Shown here piece after piece: positions 1 through 10,442 of a stretch of DNA of 22,898 bases; within the stretch, counting starts at the first letter, position 1, and each line of letters begins with the position of its first letter. Source of the stretch: Saccoglossus kowalevskii (lineage: Eukaryota > Hemichordata > Enteropneusta > Harrimaniidae); the NCBI RefSeq assembly GCF_000003605.2, contig NW_003154747.1, forward strand, positions 71,568 through 94,465, written 5' to 3'. The notes beneath the pieces are model-generated. The model did not search any database, was not told the DNA's origin, and saw nothing but the letters and a program-made list of their open reading frames with translations. Made by a program: the position numbers and the translations under genes.

Positions 1-1557
1 TTTTCACCGGAAGAACAGTTTTCTTGTAAAATCACTGGATTAATAAGAAAACGTTAGAAAATGATTTACATACTCTCGGTACTAACAAATATTTATCAAT
101 ATATTTACCATTTGTAATTAATATTTAATATAAATTGTTCAAGGATGGTTGTTACCAAATGCATGCACTACAACAATATAACCATTATTTAAAATAAAAT
201 GTCCTGTCCTGAAAGGGTAGTGCAAGTTGTTATTAGATTATTACATTCTCTAATCTCTTCGCACACATAAACAGCTGGTGTGCTTATTTTTATTTGTAAA
301 AGTACTTACTTATCAATATGGTATTATAGTAGCATCTCACTCTATATGGTAATGTTAACACATATTTATATCAAATTCATTTATGATTTTTGTAGTCTTC
401 GTATTGTGGTTATGGTACAGTATGGGAGTATTACATTCGTGTTCATCTTGTGAACAGCAAAGTCAAGCTCAGTTACCTTTCGCCAAATAAACCGTTAATA
501 ATTTTTTCCATATTTGAAATTTTTGTTATTAAGACAATGCAGCCAATGGAAAATTATGTCCATTTGGCACATGAATAATAAAGAATTATAGAAATATACC
601 TAAAAATGTTGCTCCAACATTTTGGCGGGAAAATCATAGTGTTCAACTAGTAAACTATAGCATTCAATCTTCACCAGGTTTGTCATTGCATTGCAGGTCA
701 TAATGTCAACCATGTTCACTGGTGATGGAGATCAACACTTTTTTAGTTACCATAGCAATATGCTTATACCGATGGGAGTATTATTCCTCCTATGTTTCAT
801 CATCCATTGATAACAATAATAAATCTCTATCTTCCACACTACATTAATTTAGCCAGTCATCATTTTCACTGACACTTCTCATCAACAAATATAAGCATTT
901 TTCAAAATCTAGTTTTGTAATTATAAATGTAGCTAGAATTTTATGTTGACTGTAAATTGAATATTTTTAAATAATTCTTTTTGATATAGTATAATACAAT
1001 CTTGTTTCAGCTGCAGATATAGCAGATTTTCAGTAATGAAATAATGTAAATCATAAACGCTCACGCACCCAAAGCACAGGGTCTCGTAAACTTGCTATGT
1101 CTATGTTACTGGGACATAACACCACCAGCGAAGCTCATACATCGAGTACACTGTGCCCCAAAATTACCTACTCGATATCATGTAATTTGAAGCGTACATG
1201 GTATCAGGTTTTCATTATTGCATTAAAGAAAAATGGCTATGTTTGCTGCTAAAGCAAGCTTTTTATTTAACAATAAATCATACTCATTATGCTATAAGAT
1301 GGGTTTTCATCCATATTGACTCTTTGTTTTGAACAAAAACTCATATAATATTAGAGATGCTGGTACATGTACAATTTTATTTTACTGAAAATCTATCCAT
1401 CATGATGATCCGATAAATATAATGATATTGCGTTGCATTGTGGGTACAACTTCTATTTATCCAAGTATTTTGTCATGGATGTTGATTCATAGTTGAACAA
1501 TAAAATTATGAATAATTTTGAGATTGTAAATAATTCCAGTATTTTTTTGTCTAACAG
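1..1557. other. Upstream region or first intron of GNPNAT1
   Basis: No coding exon could be recognised here. The missing GNPNAT1 start exon should end on a codon boundary. Several ATG-gt junctions could supply it (for example an ATG at 1198-1200 followed by gtatca), but none is decisive. The stretch is AT-rich and carries a CCAAT box and an E2F-like site near 543-633. The exon may also lie outside the window. Confidence 0.5.
543..633. promoter_or_regulatory. CCAAT box plus E2F-like site, possible GNPNAT1 promoter
   Basis: CCAAT occurs at 543-547 and TTTTGGCGGGAAAA at 620-633, which matches the classical E2F form TTTSGCGSG/AAA. A perfect 9-bp inverted repeat, AAAATGTTG/CAACATTTT (603-611 and 615-623), overlaps the edge of the E2F-like site. 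The combination suits a TATA-less promoter about 0.9 kb upstream of the first recognised exon. No transcription start is visible, so this is an inference from motifs. Confidence 0.3.
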
Positions 1558-1714
1558 AATGGCCCTCTGGATGAAACGCCACTTTTCAGACCTGCTATTT
1601 TAAAGGAAATTGATTTTACTAAAGCATCTGTTAAATTTAATCCTCCTGTATCACCGACCAATCCTGGTGAAGATTTGTTGATGAGACCACTATGCCAAGC
1701 TGACTATGATAAAG
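1558..1714 (+). CDS. GNPNAT1: GNPNAT1 exon a (first coding exon identified)
   Basis: Encodes residues 1-52 plus the first base of Gly53. The acceptor is CAG at 1555-1557 after a T-rich tract; the donor is gtaaca at 1715. Entry phase is 0. It carries the DETPLF and PGEDLLMRPL signatures. The ATG at 1559 is out of frame with the family match and reaches TAA after 14 codons, so it is not the start. Confidence 0.9.
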
Positions 1715-4534
1715 GTAACAAGGAATGGTCACTTATCAGTACTCTTACAGTAATTACGTAACAATCCCTTTATTTATATAAACCTTTGAATGCTATTTTC
1801 CTCTTCAACATTTTGCATATTTTGGGGAATTTTTCTATGACTTTTGGACAAATGAACGTAATGTTATATTGCATACACAATTCAAGACATATATCTCGTG
1901 ATGCAGGCGAGTTGATATTGCTGATGAGGTGGGGTTTTATTAGTAAGATATTACTCCTATAGTTTTTACAGGTATAATATATACTGGAATGATTTGTTCT
2001 GTACGTGCCCAGGGGTAAACTAGCCTTACATTGTATATCATTTAGGATACACTGAGTAGAAGCAATTCTAACATGCTGTAGTCGAAATTATTTTATTAGT
2101 TTTTTTTTGTGGAAACTTTGATGACATTATAATAAACAGATTTTTTTTTAAATATCATTTGCTGTACATACTGTACCACGACATTGTGCAGGCACAGGAA
2201 ATATGTTGACAACTGTGAAAAGTGAGTTACCGTAGTGCAATATCCAGCATTGTAGTTTTCCCAGTATAAATTTTGGCCAAAACTGATTAAAATGTTGATT
2301 TAGTATCAGTATTAGTATTTTCTATTGTATATTCTAGGAGCTAACTGTGAAACCATAAACCATAGATAATACATTATGTTCTATTTAACCAGGGATTTGC
2401 ATAAGTTAAAACAGGGGTTCGTCCATTCACAGTATTTAATACTGGTAAAAGTATTCATGGTACTGTTAATCTGATATAATACAGTATAATCCTTGGTAAT
2501 TATTTCTTTTTTGCAGGTTTTATGGAACTTCTAAAACAACTCACTGTAGTAGGTGACATTCCTAAAGAACAGTTTTTAGGTGAGTTTTCGATATCTGTTT
2601 CAAATGTTCTTAAAGATAAAAAATAAAATAACATGAAAAGCAATTTGTAATATGTGGGGTTAATTACGATATAAATGAAAATAAAAATGAGCTCCTAAAA
2701 CCAACAGCAGCTTCATTTAAATACTTCATTCATGTAATTCTATTTTGCAGCAAGATACAATCAAATGAAGAAATGTCCAAACACATATTATGTCACTGTC
2801 ATAGAAGACACCTCAGTTGGCAAAATAGTTGCAACAGGGACTGTTGTTGTGGAACAAAAATTTATTCGTGGATGTGCTGAGGTAAGTAGATGATGTCTCG
2901 GACATCTATATGGAAAAACTTTGATACCATGTCTGTTTTCATTTATTATTTATAGATTAATGCTTTACCATCTTTTGCATTGCTGGGCTTATAGCTTTAG
3001 AATAAGTTTGTCCAAATTCTCAAAATCATTTTTTTTATAGTCTTAATATTTTAGCTCTGCTGTCGACAAAGTCGAGCGGAGCTTATAGTATTACTGATTG
3101 TCCATCGGCGGCGTCGTCTCGTCGCTGTCATCAACTTTACATTTTCGACTTCTTCTTAAAAACCACAAACTGTATAGCTGTGAAACTTTCTAGGAAGGTA
3201 CCTTGGGTGGTTCTCTCTCAGATTTGTTCATTTCGTGTGGATACTTATTTATAGCGAATATTTTTGGTCAAAAATGCTATCTTCTCCTTGAAAACTGCTT
3301 GTCCAATTTCTTTGATATTGTATATGTAGGTATATCAGGTGGACCTCTGTCAGATTTGTTGATTTTGTGACAATTTCTTCAATTCTCCAATGTTGATGAA
3401 TATTTTTGTAATTTTTGGTCAAAAACGTTATTTTAACTTATTTTTGAAAACTGCTAATTTGATTGCTTTGTAACTTTATTTGTAGGTACCTTGGGTGAAT
3501 CTATGTCAGATTTGGTAATTTCATGACGATATCTTCAAAACTCTAATTTTAGTGAAATATTCTTTGCAACAAAATCAAGAAAGTTGGTGTCTTGCGATAT
3601 TAAAGCAGCTAAAATTAAATTGCATCTTAGTCATTGCTTTCAGAGCATGCATCACAAACAGCGGAGCTATATCAGCCGACAGGCTGCTAGTTTTATAACA
3701 TTTTTCATTACTAGGGTTAATGAGGCTATGAATAGATAAAAATGGATAAAATAAATGTTTTTTTTTGTCATTTCACATATATGGTAGTTATTCTGATAAT
3801 CCTATTTACTTTTCAAAGCCATTTTATCATTTATGTACCAAAATGAATTTATTTTATAGAGATCAAGATTAGAAGACCTTGTTGTTGATGATACATATCG
3901 TGGCAAGCAATTAGGAAAATTGTAAGTTTAGTTTTAATATTAATCTTACAGTGAACAACACAAGGACATATTTATACAAATGTATTTATGAATATAAACA
4001 AAACTTTATTTCATTAATCTCATTCAAATCAAAAACAAGATGATTAGATTGGATAAACCAACTCGTGCATCAATCTGTGGTTTAATTGTTGTTTTCAAAC
4101 ATGTGTACTGTTTGCATGTCTAACCGAGCTGATTGCACATGTGAGTCAATAATTCTTGCATTTATAACTAGTTGCCTACAAAGAAACACCACTCTTATAA
4201 TGCCATGATGTACGTATATATATAATTGGCGTATAAATCTAAGTATCAACTCGTCAAATCTGTGATGTCACTGCACTGGCTTTGTAACCTGCAATGTATA
4301 CCATTGTAATGAGGTTGTTTTATTTTATGATTACAACAACATGCGGATTAATATAAAAATTCTTTTCTTTTTTTTGGCAGATTATTTCAGACGCTGTTTA
4401 TTCTTAGTGAACATCTCGGTTGTTACAAATGTTCTTTGGAGTGCCTACCTTCGAATGTTGCTTTTTATGAAAAATTTGGTATTGAAAAAGACCCACAATT
4501 GTTTATGCAATACAGATTTAAAAAAACTCAATAA
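1558..4534 (+). CDS. GNPNAT1: Glucosamine-6-phosphate N-acetyltransferase (5'-incomplete, five exons seen)
   Basis: Transfers acetyl from acetyl-CoA to glucosamine-6-phosphate, giving GlcNAc-6-phosphate on the route to UDP-GlcNAc; cytosolic or endomembrane-associated in animals. Exons 1558-1714, 2517-2579, 2751-2881, 3860-3921 and 4381-4534 join in frame through consensus gt/ag sites to 188 residues plus TAA. Vertebrate GNPNAT1 is about 184 residues, so the protein is nearly complete. Residues 5-12 (DETPLFRP) and 33-46 (PTNPGEDLLMRPLC) are family N-terminal signatures. GNAT motif A is at 122-139, with E122-D123 and the acetyl-CoA pyrophosphate loop RGKQLGKLL (131-139). Motif B is LECLPSNVAFYEKFG (157-171), with Y167. 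The initiator is missing: an in-frame TAA lies at 1552-1554, just ahead of the splice acceptor, and the first in-frame Met is residue 42. A short coding segment must therefore sit in an upstream exon ending in phase 0. It converges on NDUFAF1. Confidence 0.95.
2517..2579 (+). CDS. GNPNAT1: GNPNAT1 exon b
   Basis: A 63-nt exon encoding the helical segment FMELLKQLTVVGD and following residues (Gly53 to the first base of Ala74). It lies between a T-rich tract ending in ttgcag and a gtgagt donor. It enters and leaves in phase 1. Confidence 0.92.
2751..2881 (+). CDS. GNPNAT1: GNPNAT1 exon c
   Basis: Encodes Ala74-Glu117, the central beta strands of the GNAT fold: YYVTVIEDTSVGKIVATGTV, then EQKFIRGCAE. 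Acceptor tattttgcag, perfect donor gtaagt at 2882, leaves in phase 0. Confidence 0.94.
3053..3690 (+). repeat. Palindrome-ended dispersed repeat in GNPNAT1 intron 3
   Basis: The left end folds on itself: AGCTCTGC (3053-3060) pairs with GCGGAGCT (3076-3083), with inner TCGAC/GTCGA arms around AAA. The right end repeats GCGGAGCTATA near 3661. Between them are three tandem modules, each opening with aggta (at 3196, 3328 and 3484) followed by a TCAGATTTG block; AATATTTTTG-type blocks recur between the modules. No long ORF is present, so it looks non-autonomous. A diverged partial copy lies at 6676-6862. The boundaries are judged by eye. Confidence 0.6.
3860..3921 (+). CDS. GNPNAT1: GNPNAT1 exon d (acetyl-CoA loop)
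   Basis: A 62-nt exon encoding RSRLEDLVVDD and the CoA-binding RGKQLGKL (residues 118 to the split Leu138). Acceptor attttatag, donor gtaagt at 3922, leaves in phase 2. Confidence 0.94.
4381..4534 (+). CDS. GNPNAT1: GNPNAT1 terminal coding exon
   Basis: Encodes residues 138-188 and the TAA at 4532-4534. It contains the amphipathic helix after the CoA loop, the YKCSLECLPSNVAFYEKFG block and the tail ending FKKTQ. The acceptor is a strong pyrimidine tract ending ggcag. A longer open frame starting at 4341 reads through in another register and does not encode the family motifs. Confidence 0.94.
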
Positions 4535-5175
4535 CTGTGCAATCATAATATTATTAACATGTTTTTTTATACACTGGTTAGGGGTTAGGGAACATTCAGA
4601 CTTTGTCCGACCCGGTATAAATTGTATGTGTACAATGATCTGTCATCATTTCCTGAACATGCATGGACCAATGTCTTTCAAATTCCGTATGAAAAAAATA
4701 CATGATATCCCCAATATGCATGCCAATTTTGGCCAACTAGCAGCCATTTTGAATGTAAAACAATCTAAAATCCTGATACCCCGGTACTTGAACATGTCTG
4801 CAGTCAGTTCTCTGAGATGCACGGGCTGATTTCATTCAAACTTGTTTGAGTATGGTGGTGAAAATTTTGTTGTTCTGTTAATTCCATACATGTTTTTCTG
4901 GGTAATGTAAAATCTGATTATGTGTATTGTTTGGTTTATACACATTTTGTTCTAACATGTTCTCAAATATTTGTGGAAAATTTAATATTTTTTTTTTTTA
5001 TCTTTTCACTATTCTGATTGCGTACTTAAAGGCTGGGAAAACATCCAATTTCAAGCTAATGTGTCCCAAGCAACCATGTGATTATTACCTTTCATCAAAT
5101 CTATTGTGCTGTAGTTTCTTTTTTTTAGTACGACTTCCAAGACAACAGTTATTTTGACTGTCCGGTCACTTATTT

Positions 5176-5181
5176 ATTAAA
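5176..5181 (+). terminator. Proximal GNPNAT1 polyadenylation signal (ATTAAA)
   Basis: ATTAAA lies about 640 nt after the stop codon. A GT-rich stretch near 5210-5219 sits at the usual distance of a downstream element. Confidence 0.35.
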
Positions 5182-5350
5182 TACAGTTATGATTAATGAT
5201 TTTAATCAAAGTTGTTTTGTCAAAATTAAAATTGGCATGTATAGTATGAGTTTTGTTTCGATTCTCCAATATTGGTAACTGTATAGTCATGTTAGGATGT
5301 TCTGAATGGTCCTTATCTTTTGGAATTGAAACAGAAATATAAAACATTGA

Positions 5351-5356
5351 AATAAA
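5351..5356 (+). terminator. GNPNAT1 polyadenylation signal (AATAAA)
   Basis: First canonical AATAAA after the stop codon. The A-run about 12 nt further on could prime cDNA falsely. Later canonical hexamers at 5887, 6127 and 6146 are alternative distal sites. Confidence 0.4.
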
Positions 5357-6675
5357 TTTTTGCCATTTAAAAAAAAAAAAAGTTTTAAAATTTCCCAAGT
5401 CTCTATTATGTTCATTTCCCAAGTTCAGTAAATGTTCATGCAGTCCACAGCGGATAGTACTGGTAAAATTTTTTGTCACTCCCATTATTCACACTGTGTA
5501 TGAAATTACAAGATTCAGTTTTTGTATTAGTACCTAGCTTTTATCTTTCCAAGTGAGGCTAGAGGTTTTTTTCTTGCGTAACATTTTTAAAATTCACCCA
5601 AAAAAAAAGGGCCCTATATGCCACTACTACTTCTGAAATTGAGGGCTGCTGGTTCTTGAAAAACAAATTCAAGAAAATGCTGTACTATTATAACTTTTTT
5701 TTTGAAGGTCACATCACTGGGCTTCCATACTTACATTGTGCTCATACATTGTATGTCAGAATCATTTGCATAAATTACTAAGACTGGCATGGTGATATGA
5801 CATGTTAACAACACAAACATCTACTGTGATGTAATTGTGTCAAGGAGTGATTTTAAATATATCTTTCTAGTTATGGAATTTAGTCAAATAAAATTCACAT
5901 TTTATAAACAAAATCGGTGCAAATATGAAGGTAATCAGAGGCCACAACATTGTTTGTGCCTCCAGTCACTTACAATTTTTTTTGAAGACTGACTTTCCTC
6001 AGCAGTCAATGAGCTTACTCAACAGCATTTTTGGGAATTCCATTTTTGTTAGAGGGCACATTGTTAGTGACCATTTATTTACATATTGTTGTGTAATATC
6101 AGGGCATACATGAATTTTATGAATTTAATAAATATATTTTAAATTAATAAAATGACTTGGTGCATATGAGTGAGCTTATGATAAAGTTGCATGGATTAAA
6201 GGATTACTGTATGTAGGATTGTGGAAAGTATAATTTTAATATGTACACACTTTTTGCATGGTTGTAAAATATGCAAGGTTCATAAAGACCGGGATCACCT
6301 TGTTCCAATGCTTTCACAAAACATTTGAATTCATAATACTGCAGATCATTAATGAAAAATAACTGATCAAAAACAGTTGAACCATTTACCCGGTAATTTG
6401 GGGCTTCCTTTGTACAGGAGAAATTTCATCCATCCCATGCAAATCCCAAGCCAGCGGGGCTTGGGTCACCTTTATTAATTGCATGAGAAAACCACTGAAT
6501 AGAAATGTTAACTGGTGTACTTGACTTTTCCCATTTTGATTTGTCAACACATTTGAAGCCATATTGAATTGAAATTAAATCAAAAATGTCTCTTTGCCCA
6601 CCTTTTGAGGGTCTTGGTGATTTGAATACATGTGCAATAAATATAAGCGATAAAGAATTTTTTTTTCCCATGTTT

Positions 6676-6862
6676 TAACTCCACTGTCGACTTTGTAGAG
6701 CTGAACTCATTGACAAGTGATTTTTTCTTCGTCGTCCACTCCACATCAACTTTTTCAACTTCTTGTTGAAGTCCGACTGCTTTAATATTATACATACATA
6801 TACATTTGTTTCTAATTTAGGTGAATATTTTTGTTGCTTTTGATAAAAAATGATATTTTTGA
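6676..6862 (+). repeat. Diverged partial copy of the 3053-3690 repeat
   Basis: It shares, in the same order, a damaged AGCTC-like opening, a CTGTCGAC core followed by AGAGCT, a cgtcgt run, CATCAACTTT, CAACTTCTTGTTGAAG and a GAATATTTTTG block. The palindromic end is eroded, so this copy is older than the one in the intron. It lies in convergent intergenic DNA. Confidence 0.45.
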
Positions 6863-7241
6863 TTTCTGGCAAAAATGGCCAGTTAAAGGGCATTTGTTTC
6901 TCAGCATTTCTTTAACTGAGCAACTTAATATTTTGTATATAACATGCATGACCAAAGTTTCTCGTGTGAAAAAATAAATTAATGAGAATCAATCGCATGA
7001 TTTGACTACCATCTTGGATTTTCAAATTGGGCACTTGTTAAGTTCTTGAGAATATTTTGATCAATCAACTAAATATCTTGTGTGTAGAATGCTTCATGCT
7101 GCTTGATGAAAAACTGCATTTTCCCAGACCACTTCGTCCAGATGAATCACTATTGGGTAAATGAAATCTAGTCACTATCTTACCCTTTAAAAACCCAGAG
7201 ACACTGGAATAGGTAGTTTGAATTGCTAACAAAATTGCATA

Positions 7242-7247
7242 TTTATT
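7242..7247 (-). terminator. NDUFAF1 polyadenylation signal
   Basis: TTTATT on the plus strand reads AATAAA on the coding strand, about 280 nt after the NDUFAF1 stop. A TTTTGTT element and a GTCTCTGGG-rich stretch follow within 60 nt on the minus strand. Confidence 0.5.
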
Positions 7248-7525
7248 AGAAATGGATACATCAAAAACAATCCCAATTATCAGAGTAATAGATTACTTTA
7301 GAAAAGTGACGTTCTCCACAAATAAAAATGTACCATACACTAGTTTGCTGCAATGACAATCTTTACACATATATGTATACTGTAAATTACAACTAGTAAA
7401 AATACACTGCAATTGTCTCTATTATGCAACTTTCAAATATCTACATCTTCAAATGCTAAATTATTGATAACATCGTAATTTCAAATTTACCAACTTAATA
7501 TTTGCACTCAAAAGTAAGTTTCACA

Positions 7526-7750
7526 TCATCTACGTTTTGGTTGAGGATTTCTCTCGTACATTTCATATGCAAATTCTTCTGTGTGCGTATAATCATAAGA
7601 CACACCAATATAGTCAATTTCCAAAGCAAAATCTCCGTCCACAGCATCAGCCATGGTCAATCCAATGGCATTAACCCTTTCTAAATCTACCGATGCTTGT
7701 CTGTCTTGTATACGCCCTCGATGAGTCAGGAAAAACTTTGAAAATGGTAT
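7526..7750 (-). CDS. NDUFAF1: NDUFAF1 last coding exon
   Basis: 74 codons plus TGA at 7528-7526. Encodes [14 protein letters not shown], the IGLTMAD and [10 protein letters not shown] strands and the terminal HTEEFAYE segment. The acceptor ends cacag. Confidence 0.95.
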   Translation of the reverse strand: MPFSKFFLTHRGRIQDRQASVDLERVNAIGLTMADAVDGDFALEIDYIGVSYDYTHTEEFAYEMYERNPQPKRR

Positions 7751-9205
7751 CTGTGAATGTAGAGTGAACATGCTGAATTAAAATACCTTTGTTGTAATGA
7801 AACACAAGATGTAACACACTATATGACAATGATAAATATTAATTATTACTAGTGCACAAAAAAATACATGTGACACTGAGATTATTTTGCTTGACGGAAC
7901 AGAATGATCATGTGAAAGCTGGATAGATTTGTCTGTTATGCACACCAGCATTTTTAGAGCAGTCCTTCCTCTAAAATTGGTTAATATGTAAACATTTCTA
8001 TATATGTCACCACACATTATAAACACCAGGTATTGTGCTGTATTGTAGTACATTTGTATCTTTAACAATTTCATAGTTTTGGCAATTAATTTTTTTTCCC
8101 TACGCTGATTCATCAGTAATGTATTTTTTTCTTTTTACAAATTAATTTCAATGTAATTTTTCAAGCATATAATAATGTAAATTTCCGATTACCGGGTACC
8201 TAACAAACAACAACATCATTTAATTAATCATGAAGGCTTTCTTTTTTCAAGTTTGAGAACAATAAAATACTGCTTTACAAAACTACAAGATAAGCTGCTA
8301 AAACATGATGAGTTATTGCTTCTTTCAATTTACTGGAGGACCCAGTATGTGTAACTTACTGTGAGTTCTTGCCAATATGGTCCACCTCGCGTGAACAGAA
8401 AATAATTCCACATATCATCTTTATTGTTACTGAAAAAGCTCTCTGTCAACAAATTTACCATGTATGACCTTCCATCACCTCGAACTCTCATATTTACCAC
8501 ATTATATGGTGTTAGGTCCATCTGGAGTTTTCTGTTGAATGATTTCTGCAAAAAAATGGGAAAAGGCAACTTGAAAACATGTACAATTTTAGAATAGTAG
8601 AATTATCTTCTACAACTTACAAGTAGGAATTTTAGTTTCTTTCATTAAAACAATTTTGCACCATGGAACTAAAAACTTACTTGTACACAAAAAAAATGGT
8701 TGTACACAATAAAAGAAGATGGTGTGGTTTGCAATTAGAAAACTAGTATCTAAACACTATCTGTTATTGCCATATAAAGTCCAACTCAACTTACATAAAG
8801 TTGTTTTGATTTCAAAGTACAATATCCACTATATTCAGTTACCCCATCTCTTGGTATCTCAGTTGTCAAGTGTCCACAGAAGAGAGCTTTGTTATTTTTG
8901 CTCATTATAAACTCAGCTTCACTTTTTCCACCCATTTCTTTATCAGTAGCAACCACAAATTTATCCAAATTTCCTTTGTCATTGAAATCCCACAACTTCT
9001 TTGAAGAATTCACCATAATATCCAAATTGGGGCACTTTGCTTTATCCACCATTTCCCTTGCCAGCATTCCAAGATGGTGTCCAATGTTGGAAAGTCCACC
9101 ACTGAAACTTGCTGCATGGACACATGGAATTACAGTAGATTTCATGGCCACATTCAACAAGACTCTTCTGATGCACGAGTTTGATGAGATTCGCAAAGCC
9201 AACAT
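7526..9205 (-). CDS. NDUFAF1: Complex I intermediate-associated protein 30 (CIA30), mitochondrial
   Basis: Assembly factor for mitochondrial NADH dehydrogenase (complex I), acting on the membrane-arm intermediate in the inner membrane and matrix. Exons 9205-8795, 8545-8360 and 7750-7526 join in phase 0 through gtaagt donors and tgcag/cacag acceptors to give 273 residues. Residues 1-50 contain Arg and Lys but no Asp or Glu, as expected of a mitochondrial presequence. The CIA30 domain runs from about 70 to 262: LWDF (71-74), DKEMGGKSE (88-96), RVRGDGRSY (157-165), [12 protein letters not shown] (188-199), then the IPFSKFF strand and ALEIDYIGV. The tail HTEEFAYE is a family hallmark. The start is supported by an in-frame TGA two codons upstream. 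It is shorter than the human protein (about 327 residues), mostly before the domain. It diverges from CHP1 and converges on GNPNAT1. Confidence 0.95.
8360..8545 (-). CDS. NDUFAF1: NDUFAF1 second coding exon
   Basis: 62 codons, phase 0 at both ends. Carries the two most conserved blocks of the family, [11 protein letters not shown] and [15 protein letters not shown]. The acceptor follows a long T-run ending tgcag; the donor is gtaagt. Confidence 0.95.
8795..9205 (-). CDS. NDUFAF1: NDUFAF1 first coding exon
   Basis: 137 codons: targeting sequence, then the start of the CIA30 domain through [14 protein letters not shown] at 9205-9203; perfect donor gtaagt below 8795. A weak acceptor-like CAG on the coding strand near 9228 would allow an upstream non-coding exon. 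Confidence 0.93.
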
Positions 9206-10014
9206 GATTCAATTTGGAATGTACTGATTATAAATATCAAATTTGACGAGGAATCAAATCATTGATTACCGGTACATTCCATTCTCAATCTTGAGCGTAC
9301 AGTACTGTGGTGGTTTCAGTGTAGTCACCACCCAATGTATGCCTATTAAACAAAATAAACTGAATTATTCTTCATTATAAACAAAATCAAAGAAAGCTTA
9401 GAAAGAGCTCTCTCTTGCTGAGAGTATTGAAGGCATATTTAAAATTAATTCAAAATTTATGATTAGCCTTTCAAAAAAGAAGCTTGGTGACTTATATTGG
9501 TCTGCTATTTCAGATGACCAGCATGAAAACAATGTGATCCACAGTGCTAAAACTTATAATACTTAAAATACGATAATTTTGTTTGTACATCTGTGGTTTG
9601 CAGTCTGATCTATTCCTGTCCACCTATAACAAGAATTCTATTCACATCTAATTTTTTGAGGTAATTAATATGCACAAAGTTTTTTAAGCATTTAAACATT
9701 TAAGCCTCCAAGGCATTTTATAACCTTGTACAATTCCTGCTGAAAGAAATAACAATTGTTCCAAGCTGATGCTCTAAGTAAATCTAAATATTTATTCCTA
9801 ACATCTGAAATGTTTTTTTCTAAAGATACAATAAAATGTTACTGTTAGCTGTTTGCTAATAATTTCAGATATGGATATCTTGCAAACATCGTAATTGTTT
9901 TATTTCATATACAGGATATACTACACCTGTACTTCATAAATCAAATTCTACTAAATACAATATATATCCAATAATACAACATTAATCAAACCATGGCCAG
10001 TTTGATCATTACCT

Positions 10015-10047
10015 CACACACACACACACACACATACACATACATAT
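10015..10047. repeat. CA microsatellite
   Basis: Ten uninterrupted CA units (10015-10034) followed by a degenerate TACACATACATAT tail. Confidence 0.95.
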
Positions 10048-10076
10048 CTTACTACCGTTGTGACAATATGCATTGG

Positions 10077-10118
10077 ATTAACTTTTAATATAGTTGAATT
10101 AACTTTTACTATAGTTGT
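10077..10118 (+). repeat. 21-bp tandem duplication
   Basis: Two adjacent copies of a 21-bp unit beginning ATTAACTTTTA, differing at two positions. No function is apparent. Confidence 0.8.
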
Positions 10119-10426
10119 GTTATGTTAGGATTAAAATGCGACTCTTTAATTTATGTTTAAATAAACTCAATTACATTGCAATTCAATATAGAATTGTGTT
10201 TTAATTCAAGTTTAATTAAATGAAAATGTAACAAAGTGGAAATAACATCATACCCGGTACATCCTGTGACTTGACATAGAAATATAAACTGTAGCAAACT
10301 TGACTTAAATTTGACTAAATATTAAGATAAATTATAAAAAATAGTGATGGTCATCATATGTTAGGTTTGTCGTCATTTGGTAGGTGTAAAGTTAAATTGA
10401 AGTTGTCACAATGTTGATAAGATATG

Positions 10427-10442
10427 CACACACACACACACA
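10427..10442. repeat. Second CA microsatellite
   Basis: Eight CA units followed by TACATATAG, about 400 bp from the first CA tract and with a similar degenerate tail. Confidence 0.95.

Larger units (their letters stand above)
4535..7241. other. Convergent intergenic region between GNPNAT1 and NDUFAF1
   Basis: It holds the GNPNAT1 3' UTR, candidate polyadenylation signals, A- and T-runs, two short hairpins and a diverged repeat copy. Open frames at 4927-5157, 5177-5485, 5925-6113 and 6426-6893 have AT-driven composition, no recognisable domain and no splice partners; I do not call them genes. Confidence 0.6.

Noticed and set aside
4341-4829. 162-residue plus-strand open frame
   Set aside because: It overlaps the last GNPNAT1 exon in another register and shows no domain; the true frame carries the GNAT motif.
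10015-10442. Pair of CA tracts as ends of one mobile element
   Set aside because: The flanks show no matching termini or target duplication; ordinary microsatellites explain them.
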